From the NCBI RefSeq assembly GCF_029227915.1, contig NC_079877.1, positions 19,061,851-19,125,850 on the forward strand: a stretch of 64,000 nucleotides of DNA, read 5' to 3'. Origin of the DNA: Hydractinia symbiolongicarpus. Taxonomy: Eukaryota > Cnidaria > Hydrozoa > Anthoathecata > Hydractiniidae. A program made the translations under genes and the position numbers. Below the pieces are notes generated by a model that saw nothing but the letters and a program-made list of their open reading frames with translations, was not told where the DNA came from and made no database searches. Shown one piece after another: positions 24,989 through 36,400 of this stretch (positions are counted from its first letter, which is position 1; each line of letters starts with the position of its first letter).

Positions 24989-27347
24989 TTAGAAGGCTAT
25001 GCACGTAGTTGACGGTGAGAAAAGGCCATGGCGGCAAGGAAAACGACTTGGCACGTTGCGGTCCATTGAGAATGAAGGGACTAGACCAATGATACCATGC
25101 GCAGGCTTTTGGAACCACGTAATTTACGTGTAAGGCCTTTATTAGGCCGCAAAAGCCATATTACGGCTTTTAGAAGGCTATGCACGTAGTTGACGGTGAT
25201 ATAAGGGCATGGCGCCAAGGCAAATGACTTTGGACGATATAGTCCTTTGAGACTGAGAGAACTAGACCAATAGGAGGCTGCGCGGACATGTGGAACCACG
25301 TAATTCACGTGTAAAGCCTTAATTAGGCCGTAAAAAGCCATAATACGGCTTTTAGAAAGCTTTGGACGTAGTTGATGGTGATACAAGGCCATGACGCCAA
25401 GAAAACCGACTTGGAACGTTGTAGTCCATTGAGACTGAAAGGTCTAGACCAATGATGCCATGAGCAGTCTCGTGGAACTAAGTGATTAACGTGTAAGGCT
25501 TTTATTAGGCGGCAAGAGGCCATAGTACGGCTTTTAGAAAGCTTTGCACGTAGTTGATGGTGATACAAGGCCATGACGTCAAAGAAAACGACTTGGGACG
25601 TTGTAGTCCATTGAGACTGCATGGACTAGACCAATGGCAAGCTGTGCAAACACGTGGAACCACGTAATTCACGTGTAAGGCCTTTATTAGGCCGCAAAGC
25701 CATATTACGGCTTTTAGAAGGCTATGCACGTAGTTAACGGTGATATAAGGGCATTGCGCCAAGGAAAACGACTTGGCACGATGCAGTCCATTGAGAATGA
25801 AAGAACTAGACCAATGATACCTTGCCAAGGCTTGTGGAACCACGTATTTTAAGTGTAGGGCCTTAATTATGTCGTAAAAGACCATATTACGGCTTTTAGA
25901 AAGCTATGCACGTAGTTGACGGTGATATAAGAGCATGGCGTCAAAGAAAACGACTTGGGACGTTGTAGTTCCTTGAGACTGAAAGGTCTAGACCAATGAT
26001 AACATGAGCAGGCTCGTGGAACTAAGTGATTAACGTGTAAGGCCTTTATTAGGCGGCAAGAGGCCATAGTACGGCTTTTAGAAGGCTATGTTCGTAGTTG
26101 ACGTTGATAAAAGGCAATGGCGCCATGGAAAACGACTTGGGACGTTGTAGATCATTAAGACTTCAAGGACTAAGCCCATGGCAACCTGTGCGGCCCCGTG
26201 CAACGACGTATTTTATGTGTAGGGCCTTAATTATGTCGTAAAAGACCATATTACTGCTTTTAGAAGGCTATGCACGTAGTTGACGGTGATATAAGGGCAT
26301 GGCGCCAAGAAAAACGACTTGGCACGATGCAGTCCATTGAGAATGAAGGGACTAGACCAATGATACCATGCGCAGGCTTGTGGAACCACGTAATTTACGT
26401 GTAAGGCCTTTATTAGGCCGCAAAAGCCATATTACGGCTTTTAGAAGGCTATGCACGTAGTTGACGGTGATATAAGGGCATGGCGCCAAGGCAAATGACT
26501 TTGGACGATGTAGTCCTTTGAGACTGAGAGAACTGACCAATGATACAATGCGCAGGCCTCTGGAAGTACTTGATTTTGTGTAAGGCCTTTATTAGGCGGC
26601 AAGAGGCCAGAGGACGGCTTTTAGAAGGCTATGCACATATTTGACGGTGATAAAAGGCCATGGCGGGAAGGAAAACGAATTGGCACGTTGCAGTCCATTG
26701 AGAATGAAAGGACTAGACCAATGATACCATGCGCAGGCTTGTGGAACCGCGTAATTCACGTGTAAGGCCTTTATTAGGCCGCAAAAGCCAAGTTACGGCT
26801 TTTAGAAGGGTATCCACGTAGTTAAGGGTGATATAAAGGCATGGCGCCATGGAAAACGACATGGGACGTTGTAGATCATTATGACTGCGAGGACTAAACC
26901 CATGGCAACCTGTGCGGACCCGTGCAACGACGAATTTTATGTGTAGGGCCTTAATTATTTCGTAAAAGACCATATTACTGCTTTTAGAAGGATATGCACG
27001 TAGTTGACGGTGATATGAGGGTATGGCGCCAGGGAAAATGACTTTGGACGTTGTAGTCCTTTGAGACAGAGAGAACTAGACCAATGGTACCATGCGCAAA
27101 CTCGTGGAACTAAGTGATTAACGTGTAAGGCTTTTATTAGGCGGCAAGAGGCCATAGTACGGCTTTTAGAAGGCTATGCTCGTAGTTGACGTTGATATAA
27201 GGCAATGGCGCCATGGAAAACGACTTGGGACGTTGTAGATCATTATGAGTGCAAGGACTAAACCCATGGCAACCTGTGCGGACCCGTTGAACCACGTATT
27301 TTAAGTGTAGGGCTTTAATTATTTCGTAAAAGACCATATTACTGCTT
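24989..27347 (+). repeat. 13-monomer spaced duplication, first copy (2359 bp period)
   Basis: Contains D', C (with the rare gacgatatagtcc), B, a B/E hybrid with ggccatgacgtcaaag, monomers with gcattgcgccaagg and ataccttgccaagg, A, D, a C variant, I and F. The part up to about 26401 recurs 2359 bases later, apart from one replaced monomer. Confidence 0.75.
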
Positions 27348-28760
27348 TTAGAAGGCTATGCATGTAGTTGACGGTGAGAAAAGGCCATGGCGGCAAGGAA
27401 AACGACTTGGCACGTTGCGGTCCATTGAGAATGAAGGGACTAGACCAATGATACCATGCGCAGGCTTGTGGAACCACGTAATTTACGTGTAAGGCCTTTA
27501 TTAGGCCGCAAAAGCCATATTACGGCTTTTAGAAGGCTATGCACGTAGTTGACGGTGATATAAGGGCATGGCGCCAAGGCAAATGACTTTGGACGATATA
27601 GTCCTTTGAGACTGAGAGAACTAGACCAATAGGAAGCTGCGCGGACATGTGGAACCACGTAATTCACGTGTAAAGCCTTAATTAGGCCGCAAAAAGCCAT
27701 ATTACGGCTTTTAGAAGGCTATGCACGTAGTTGACGGTGATATAAGGGCATGCCGTCAAGGAAAACGACTTAGGACGTTGTAGTCCATTGAGACTGCAAG
27801 GACTAGACCAATAGCAAGCTGCGCGAACAGGTGGAACAACGTAATTCACGTGGAAAGCCTTAATTAGGCCGCAAAAAGCCATAATACGGCTTTTAGAAAG
27901 CTTTGCACGTAGTTGATGGTGATACAAGGCCATGACGTCAAAGAAAACGACTTGGGACGTTGTAGTCCATTGAGACTGCAAGGACTAGACCAATGGCAAG
28001 CTGTGCAAACACGTGGAACCACGTAAGTCACGTGTAAGGCCTTTATTAGGCCGCAAAGCCATATTACGGCTTTTAGAAGGCTATGCACGTAGTTAACGGT
28101 GATATAAGGGCATTGCGCCAAGGAAAACGACTTGGCACGATGCAGTCCATTGAGAATGAAAGAACAAGACCAATGATACCTTGCCAAGGCTTGTGTAACC
28201 ACGTATTTTAAGTGTAGGGCCTTAATTATGTCGTAAAAGACCATATTACGGCTTTTAGAAAGCTATGCACGTAGTTGACGGTGATATAAGAGCATGGCGT
28301 CAAAGAAAACGACTTGGGACGTTGTAGTCCATTGAGACTGAAAGGTCTAGACCAATGATAACATGAGCAGGCTCGTGGAACTAAGTGATTAACGTGTAAG
28401 GCCTTTATTAGGCGGCAAGAGGCCATAGTACGGCTTTTAGAAGGCTATGTTCGTAGTTGACGTTGATAAAAGGCAATGGCGCCATGGAAAACGACTTGGG
28501 ACGTTGTAGATCATTAAGACTGCAAGGACTAAGCCCATGGCAACCTGTGCGGCCCCGTGCAACGACGTATTTTATGTGTAGGGCCTTAATTATGTCGTAA
28601 AAGACCATATTACTGCTTTTAGAAGGCTATGCACGTAGTTGACGGTGATATAAGGGCATGGCGCCAAGAAAAACGACTTGGCACGATGCAGTCCATTGAG
28701 AATGAAGGGACTAGACCAATGATACCATGCGCAGGCTTGTGGAACCACGTAATTTACGTG
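27348..28760 (+). repeat. 13-monomer spaced duplication, second partial copy
   Basis: Matches 24989-26401 at a constant offset of 2359 on both sides of one exchanged monomer (about 27690-27894 here, about 25331-25535 in the first copy). It diverges after about 28760, where the next monomer carries ccagggaaaatgac in place of a C variant. Confidence 0.75.
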
Positions 28761-31700
28761 TAAGGCCTTTATTAGGCTGCAAAAGCCATATTACGGCTTT
28801 TAGAAGGCTATGCACGTAGTTGACGGTGATATAAGGGCATGGCGCCAGGGAAAATGACTTTGGACGTTGTAGTCCTTTGAGACAGAGAGAACTAGACCAA
28901 TGGTACCATGCGCAAACTCGTGGAAATACGTGATTTTCGCGTAAGGCCTTTATTAGGCGGCAAAAATCCATTTTACTGCTTTTAGAAGGCTATGCAAGCA
29001 GTTGCCGGTGATATAAGGGCATGGCGTCAAGGAAAACGACTTGGGACGTTGTAGTTCATTGGGACTGCAAGGACTAGACCAATGGCAAGTTGTGCGAACA
29101 CGTGGAACAACGTAATTCACGTGTAAGGCCTTAATTAGGCCGCAAAAGCCATATTACGGCTTGTCGAAGGCTATGCAAGCAGTTGCCGGTGATATAAGGG
29201 CATGGCGTCAAGAAAAACAACTTGGCACGTTATAGATCATTATGACTGCAAGGACTAAGCCCATGGCAACCTGTGCGGCCCCGTGCAACGACGTATTTTA
29301 TGTGTAGGGCCTTAATTATGTCGCAAAAGGCCATATTACTGCTTTTAGAAGGCTATGCACGTAGTTGATGGTGATACAAGGCCATGACGCCAAGTAAACC
29401 GATTTGGAACGTTGTAGTCCATTGACACTGAAAGGTCTAGACCATTGATGCCATGAGCAGTCTCGTGGAACTAAGTGATTAACGTGTAAGGCTTTTATTA
29501 GGCGGCAAGAGGCCATAGTACGGCTTTTAGAAGGCTATGCTCGTAGTTGACGTTGATATAAGGCAATGGCGCCATGGAAAACGACTTGGGACGTTGTAGA
29601 TCATTATGAGTGCAAGGACTAAGCCCATGGCAACCTGTGCGGCCCCGTGCAATGACGTATTTTATGTGTAGGGCCTTAATTATGTCGTAAAAGACCATAT
29701 TACTGCTTTTAGAAGGCTATGCACGTAGCTGACGGTGATATAAGGGCATGGCGCCAAGGCAAATGACTTTGGACGTTGTAGTCCATTGAGACTGCAAAGA
29801 CTAGACCAATGGCAAGCTGCGCGAACACGTGGAACCACGTAATTCACGTGGAAAGCCTTAATTAGGCTGCAAAAAGCCATAATACGGCTTTTAGAAAGCT
29901 TTCCACGTAGTTGATGGTGATACAAGGCCATGACGCCAAGAAAACCGACTTGGAACGTTGTAGTCCTTGAGACTGGAAGGTCTAGACCAATGATACCATG
30001 AGCAGGCTCGTGAAACTGAGTGATTAACGTGTAAGGCCTTTATTAGGCGGCAAGAGGCCATAGTACGGCTTTTAGAAGGCTATGTTCGTAGTTGACGTTG
30101 ATATAAGGCAATGGCGCCATGGAAAACGACTTGGGACGTTGTAGATCATTAAGACTGCAAGGACTAAACCCATGGCAACCTGTGCGGACCCGTGGAACCA
30201 CGTATTTTAAGTGTAGGGCCTTAATTATGTCGTAAAAGACCATATTACTGTTTTTAGAAGGCTATGCACGTAGTTAAGGGTGAGAAAAGGCCATGGCGGC
30301 AAGGAAAACGACTTGGCACGTTGCGGTCCATTGAGAATGAAGGGACTAGACCAATGATACCATGCGCAGGCTTGTGGAACCACGTAATTTACATGTAAGG
30401 CCTTTATTAGGCCGCAAAAGCCATATTACGGCTTTTAGAAGGCTATGCACGTAGTTGACGGTGATATAAGGGCATGGCGCCAAGGCAAATGACTTTGGAC
30501 GTTGTAGTCCATTGAGACTGCAAAGACTAGACCAATGGCAAGCTGCGCGAACACGTGGAACCACTTAATTTACGTGTAAGAACTTTATTGAGCCGGAAAA
30601 GCCATATTACGGCTTTTAGAAGGCTATGCACGTAGTTGACGGTGATATAAGGGCATGGCGCCAAGGCAAATGACTTTGGACGATGTAGTCCTTTGAGACT
30701 GAGAGAACTAGACCAATAGGAAGCTGCGCGGACATGTGGAACCACGTAATTCACGTGTAAAGCCTTAATTAGGCCGCAAAAAGCCATAATACGGCTTTTA
30801 GAAAGCTTTGCACGTAGTTGATGGTGATACAAGGCCATGACGCCAAGAAAACCGACTTGGAACGTTGTAGTCCATTGAGACTGAAAGGTCTAGACCAATG
30901 ATGCCATGAGCAGTCTCGTGGAACTAAGTGATTAACGTGTAAAGCTTTTATTAGGCGGCAAAAGCCAAGTTACGGCTTTTAGAAGGGTATCCACGTAGTT
31001 AAGGGTGATATAAAGGCATGGCGCCATGGAAAACGACTTGGGACGTTGTAGATCATTATGACTGCAAGGACTAAGCCCATGGCAACCTGTGCGGCCCCGT
31101 GCAACGACGTATTTTATGTGTAGGGCCTTTATTATGTCGTAAAAGGCCATATTACTGCTTTTAGAAGGCTATGCATGTAGTTGACGGTGATATAAGGGCA
31201 TGGCGCCAAGAAAAACGACTTGGCACGATGCAGTCCATTGAGAATGAAGGGACTAGACCAATGATACCATGCGCAGGCTTGTGGAAACACGTAATTTACG
31301 TGCAAGGCCTTTATTAGGCCGCAAAAGCCATATTACGGCTTTTAGAAGGCTATGCACGTAGTTGACGGTGATATAAGGGCATGGCGCCAAGGCAAATGAG
31401 TTTGGACGATGTAGTCCTTTGAGACTGAGAGAACTAGACCAATAGGAAGCTGCGCGGACATGTGGTACCACGTAATTCACGTGGAAAGCCTTAATTAGGC
31501 CGCAAAAAGCCATAATACGGCTTTTAGAAAGCTTTGCACGTAGTTGATGGTGATACAAGGCCATGACGCCAAGAAAACCGACTTGGAACGTTGTAGTCCA
31601 TTGAGACTGAAAGGTCTAGACCAATGATACCATGAGCAGGCTCGTGGAACTAAGTGATTAACGTGTAAGGCCTTTATTAGGCGGCAAGAGGCCATAGTAC

Positions 31701-32608
31701 GGCTTTTAGAAGGCTATGTTCGTAGTTGACGTTGATATAAGGCAATGGCGCCATGGAAAACGACTTGGGACGTTGTAGATCATTGAGACTGCAAGGACTA
31801 AACCCATGGCAACCTGTGCGGACCCGTGGAACCACGTATTTTAAGTGTAGGGCCTTAATTATGTCGTAAAAGACCATATTACTGTTTTTAGAAGGCTATG
31901 CACGTAGTTGAGGGTGAGAAAAGGCCATGGTGGCAAGGAAAACGACTTGGCACGTTGCGGTCCATTGAGAATGAAGGGACTAGACCAATGATACCATGCG
32001 CAGGCTTGTGGAACCACGTAATTTACATGTAAGGCCTTTATTAGGCCGCAAAAGCCATATTACGGCTTTTAGAAGGCTATGCACGTAGTTGACGGTGATA
32101 TAAGGGCATGGCGCCAAGGCAAATGACTTTGGACGATGTAGTCCTTTGAGACTGAGAGAACTAGACCAATAGGAAGCTGCGCGGACATGTGGAACCATGT
32201 AATTCACGTGTAAGCCTTAATTAGGCCGCAAAAAGCCATAATACGGCTTTTAGAAAGCTTTGCACGTAGTTGATGGTGATACAAGGCCATGACGCCAAGA
32301 AAACCGACTTGGAACGTTGTAGTCCATTGAGACTGTAAGGTCTAGACCAATGATGCCATGAGCAGTCTCGTGGAACTAAGTGATTAACGTGTAAGGCCTT
32401 TATTAGGCGGCAAGAGGCCATAGTACGGCTTTTAGAAGGCTATCTTCGTAGTTGTCGTTGATAAAAGGCAATGGCGCCATGGAAAACGACTTGGGACGTT
32501 GTAGATCATTAAGACTGCAAGGACTAAACCCATGACAACCTGTGCGGACCCGTGGAACCACGTATTTTAAGTGTAGGGCCTTAATTATGTCCTAAAAGAC
32601 CATATTAC

Positions 32609-32789
32609 TGCTTTTAGAAGGCTATGCACGTAGTTGACGGTGATATAAGGGCATGGCGCCAAGAAAAACGACTTGGCACGATGCAGTCCATTGAGAATGA
32701 AGGGACTAGACCAATGATACCATGCGCAGGCTTGTGGAACCACGTAATTTACGTGTAAGGCCTTTATTAGGCCGCAAAAGCCATATTTC
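32609..32789 (+). repeat. Monomer type D (exemplar, 181 bp)
   Basis: Tags are ggcgccaagaaaaacgac, gcagtccattgagaatgaag, ccatgcgcaggcttgtgg and the dyad cacgtaatttacgtg (32741-32755). It starts with ctgctttt in place of cggctttt, because type A ends in attact. The subtype D' replaces the left part with gtgagaaaaggccatggcgg and has gcggtcc for gcagtcc. Confidence 0.9.
32741..32755. other. Perfect 7+1+7 palindrome in type D monomers
   Basis: The sequence cacgtaatttacgtg is a perfect inverted repeat with 7-base arms around one central base. It sits at the same monomer position in type D units. Types C and E carry the near version cacgtaattcacgtg, whose right end is the perfect hexamer cacgtg. 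Type A breaks the dyad (cacgtattttaagtg). Confidence 0.85.
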
Positions 32790-32796
32790 GGCTTTT
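32776..32796. other. Inverted repeat at the monomer junction (7-base arms)
   Basis: AAAAGCC and GGCTTTT flank a 7-base loop (atatttc here, atattac or ataatac in most units). The element spans the boundary used here between monomers. It is perfect in most D-to-C and C-to-B junctions and degraded in B-to-A (gaggccatagtacggc) and A-to-D (aagaccatattactgc) junctions. Whether it forms a hairpin in the cell is unknown. Confidence 0.8.
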
Positions 32797-32971
32797 AGAA
32801 GGCTATGCACGTAGTTGACGGTGATATAAGGGCATGGCGCCAAGGCAAATGACTTTGGACGATGTAGTCCTTTGAGACTGAGAGAACTAGACCAATAGGA
32901 AGCTGCGCAGACATGTGGAACCACGTAATTCACGTGTAAAGCCTTAATTAGGCCGCAAAAAGCTATAATAC
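32790..32971 (+). repeat. Monomer type C (exemplar, 182 bp)
   Basis: Tags are caaggcaaatgactttgg, tcctttgagactgagag, caataggaagctgcgcgg (one base changed here) and a right end with aaagccttaattaggcc. It nearly always precedes B. A frequent variant ends in aactgaccaatgatacaatg and ggcctctggaagtac instead. Confidence 0.9.
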
Positions 32972-33153
32972 GGCTTTTAGAAAGCTTTGCACGTAGTTGA
33001 TGGTGATACAAGGCCATGACGCCAAGAAAACCGACTTGGAACGTTGTAGTCCACTGAGACTGGAAGGTCTAGACCAATGATGCCATGAGCAGTCTCGTGG
33101 AACTAAGTGATTAACGTGTAAGGCCTTTATTAGGCGGCAAGAGGCCATAGTAC
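32972..33153 (+). repeat. Monomer type B (exemplar, 182 bp)
   Basis: Tags are tagaaagctttgcacg, tgatggtgatacaaggcc, gaaaaccgacttggaacg, tctagaccaatgatgcc and ggaactaagtgattaacg, ending aggcggcaagaggccatagta. Two subtypes differ at gatgccatgagcagtctcg against gataccatgagcaggctcg. Confidence 0.9.
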
Positions 33154-33335
33154 TGCTTTTAGAAGGCTATCTTCGTAGTTGTCGTTGATAAAAGGCAATG
33201 GCGCCATGGAAAACGACTTGGGACGTTGTAGATCATTAAGACTGCAAGGACTAAACCCATGGCAACCTGTGCGGACCCGTGGAACCACGTATTTTAAGTG
33301 TAGGGCCTTAATTATGTCCTAAAAGACCATATTAC
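33154..33335 (+). repeat. Monomer type A, rare subvariant (182 bp)
   Basis: A type A unit with ctatcttcgtagttgtcg and gataaaagg at the left. The subvariant was seen near 32444, 33172, 37711, 38439, 39891 and 40619 only, so it marks copies of recent common descent. It holds the palindrome atggcgccat at 33198-33207. Confidence 0.85.
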
Positions 33336-33411
33336 TGCTTTTAGAAGGCTATGCACGTAGTTGACGGTGAGAAAAGGCCATGGCGGCAAGGAAAACGACT
33401 TGGCACGTTGC

Positions 33412-36400
33412 GGTCCATTGAGAATGAAGGGACTAGACCAATGATACCATGCGCAGGCTTGTGGAACCACGTAATTTACGTGTAAGGCCTTTATTAGGCT
33501 GCAAAAGCCATATTACGGCTTTTAGAAGGCTATGCACGTAGTTGACGGTGATATAAGGGCATGGCGCCAGGGAAAATGACTTTGGACGTTGTAGTCCTTT
33601 GAGACAGAGAGAACTAGACCAATGGTACCATGCGCAAACTCGTGGAAATACGTGATTTTCGCGTAAGGCCTTTATTAGGCGGCAAAAATCCATTTTACTG
33701 CTTTTAGAAGGCTATGCAAGCAGTTGCCGGTGATATAAGGGCATGGCGTCAAGGAAAACGACTTGGGACGTTGTAGTTCATTGGGACTGCAAGGACTAGA
33801 CCAATGGCAAGTTGTGCGAACACGTGGAACAACGTAATTCACGTGTAAGGCCTTAATTAGGCCGCAAAAGCCATATTACGGCTTGTCGAAGGCTATGCAA
33901 GCAGTTGCCGGTGATATAAGGGCATGGCGTCAAGAAAAACAACTTGGCACGTTATAGATCATTATGACTGCAAGGACTAAGCCCATGGCAACCTGTGCGG
34001 CCCCGTGCAACGACGTATTTTATGTGTAGGGCCTTAATTATGTCGCAAAAGGCCATATTACTGCTTTTAGAAGGCTATGCACGTAGTTGATGGTGATACA
34101 AGGCCATGACGCCAAGTAAACCGATTTGGAACGTTGTAGTCCATTGACACTGAAAGGTCTAGACCATTGATGCCATGAGCAGTCTCGTGGAACTAAGTGA
34201 TTAACGTGTAAGGCTTTTATTAGGCGGCAAGAGGCCATAGTACGGCTTTTAGAAGGCTATGCTCGTAGTTGACGTTGATATAAGGCAATGGCGCCATGGA
34301 AAACGACTTGGGACGTTGTAGATCATTATGAGTGCAAGGACTAAGCCCATGGCAACCTGTGCGGCCCCGTGCAATGACGTATTTTATGTGTAGGGCCTTA
34401 ATTATGTCGTAAAAGACCATATTACTGCTTTTAGAAGGCTATGCACGTAGCTGACGGTGATATAAGGGCATGGCGCCAAGGCAAATGACTTTGGACGTTG
34501 TAGTCCATTGAGACTGCAAAGACTAGACCAATGGCAAGCTGCGCGAACACGTGGAACCACGTAATTCACGTGGAAAGCCTTAATTAGGCTGCAAAAAGCC
34601 ATAATACGGCTTTTAGAAAGCTTTCCACGTAGTTGATGGTGATACAAGGCCATGACGCCAAGAAAACCGACTTGGAACGTTGTAGTCCTTGAGACTGGAA
34701 GGTCTAGACCAATGATACCATGAGCAGGCTCGTGAAACTGAGTGATTAACGTGTAAGGCCTTTATTAGGCGGCAAGAGGCCATAGTACGGCTTTTAGAAG
34801 GCTATGTTCGTAGTTGACGTTGATATAAGGCAATGGCGCCATGGAAAACGACTTGGGACGTTGTAGATCATTAAGACTGCAAGGACTAAACCCATGGCAA
34901 CCTGTGCGGACCCGTGGAACCACGTATTTTAAGTGTAGGGCCTTAATTATGTCGTAAAAGACCATATTACTGTTTTTAGAAGGCTATGCACGTAGTTAAG
35001 GGTGAGAAAAGGCCATGGCGGCAAGGAAAACGACTTGGCACGTTGCGGTCCATTGAGAATGAAGGGACTAGACCAATGATACCATGCGCAGGCTTGTGGA
35101 ACCACGTAATTTACATGTAAGGCCTTTATTAGGCCGCAAAAGCCATATTACGGCTTTTAGAAGGCTATGCACGTAGTTGCCGGTGATATAAGGGCATGGC
35201 GTCAAGAAAAACGACTTGGCACGTTTTTAGTCCATTGAGACTGCAAGGACTAGACCAATGCCAAGCTGCGCGAACACGTGGAACCACGTAATTCACGTGT
35301 AAGGCCTTTATTAGGCCGCAAAAGCCAAGTTACGGCTTTTAGAAGGGTATCCACGTAGTTAAGGGTGATATAAAGACATGGCGCCATGGAAAACGACTTG
35401 GGACGTTGTAGATCATTATGAGTGCAAGGACTAAGCCCATGGCAACCTGTGCGGCCCCGTGCAACGACGTATTTTATGTGTAGGGCCTTAATTATGTCGT
35501 AAAAGACCATATTACTGCTTTTAGAAGGCTATGCACGTAGTTGACGGTGATATAAGGGCATGGCGCCAAGAAAAACGACTTGGCACGATGCAGTCCATTG
35601 AGAATGAAGGGACTAGACCAATGATACCATGCGCAGGCTTGTGGAACCACGTAATTTACGTGTAAGGCCTTTATTAGGCCGCAAAAGCCATATTACGGCT
35701 TTTAGAAGGCTATGCACGTAGTTGACGGTGATATAAGGGCATGGCGCCAAGGCAAATGACTTTGGACGTTGTAGTCCATTGAGACTGCAAAGACTAGACC
35801 AATGGCAAGCTGCGCGAACACGTGGAACCACTTAATTTACGTGTAAGAACTTTATTGAGCCGGAAAAGCCATATTACGGCTTTTAGAAGGCTATGCACGT
35901 AGTTGACGGTGATATAAGGGCATGGCGCCAAGGCAAATGACTTTGGACGATGTAGTCCTTTGAGACTGAGAGAACTAGACCAATAGGAAGCTGCGCGGAC
36001 ATGTGGAACCACGTAATTCACGTGTAAAGCCTTAATTAGGCCGCAAAAAGCCATAATACGGCTTTTAGAAAGCTTTGCACGTAGTTGATGGTGATACAAG
36101 GCCATGACGCCAAGAAAACCGACTTGGAACGTTGTAGTCCATTGAGACTGAAAGGTCTAGACCAATGATGCCATGAGCAGTCTCGTGGAACTAAGTGATT
36201 AACGTGTAAAGCTTTTATTAGGCGGCAAAAGCCAAGTTACGGCTTTTAGAAGGGTATCCACGTAGTTAAGGGTGATATAAAGGCATGGCGCCATGGAAAA
36301 CGACTTGGGACGTTGTAGATCATTATGACTGCAAGGACTAAGCCCATGGCAACCTGTGCGGCCCCGTGCAACGACGTATTTTATGTGTAGGGCCTTTATT

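Larger units (their letters stand above)
32609..33335 (+). repeat. Four-monomer D-C-B-A higher-order repeat (exemplar, 727 bp)
   Basis: Four successive monomers of different type: D 32609-32789, C 32790-32971, B 32972-33153, A 33154-33335. The next D' begins at 33336. The same order and about the same 727 bp period is seen at 30.2-33.3, 35.7-39.3 and 39.9-41.5 kb, and through much of 18.6-25.5 kb. Members of the same type in different units resemble each other more than neighbouring monomers do, which defines a higher-order repeat. Confidence 0.88.
28691..33411 (+). repeat. Long tandem duplication, copy 1 (about 4.72 kb, 26 monomers)
   Basis: Identical by eye to the segment starting at 33413, at an offset of 4722 as far as 30457 and then at 5267. 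Rare shared variants include caatgacgtattt (29650 and 34372) and acatgtaagg (30391 and 35113). The left limit is set by gcagtcc at 28690 against gcggtcc at 33412. The right half contains three D-C-B-A rounds. Confidence 0.88.
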
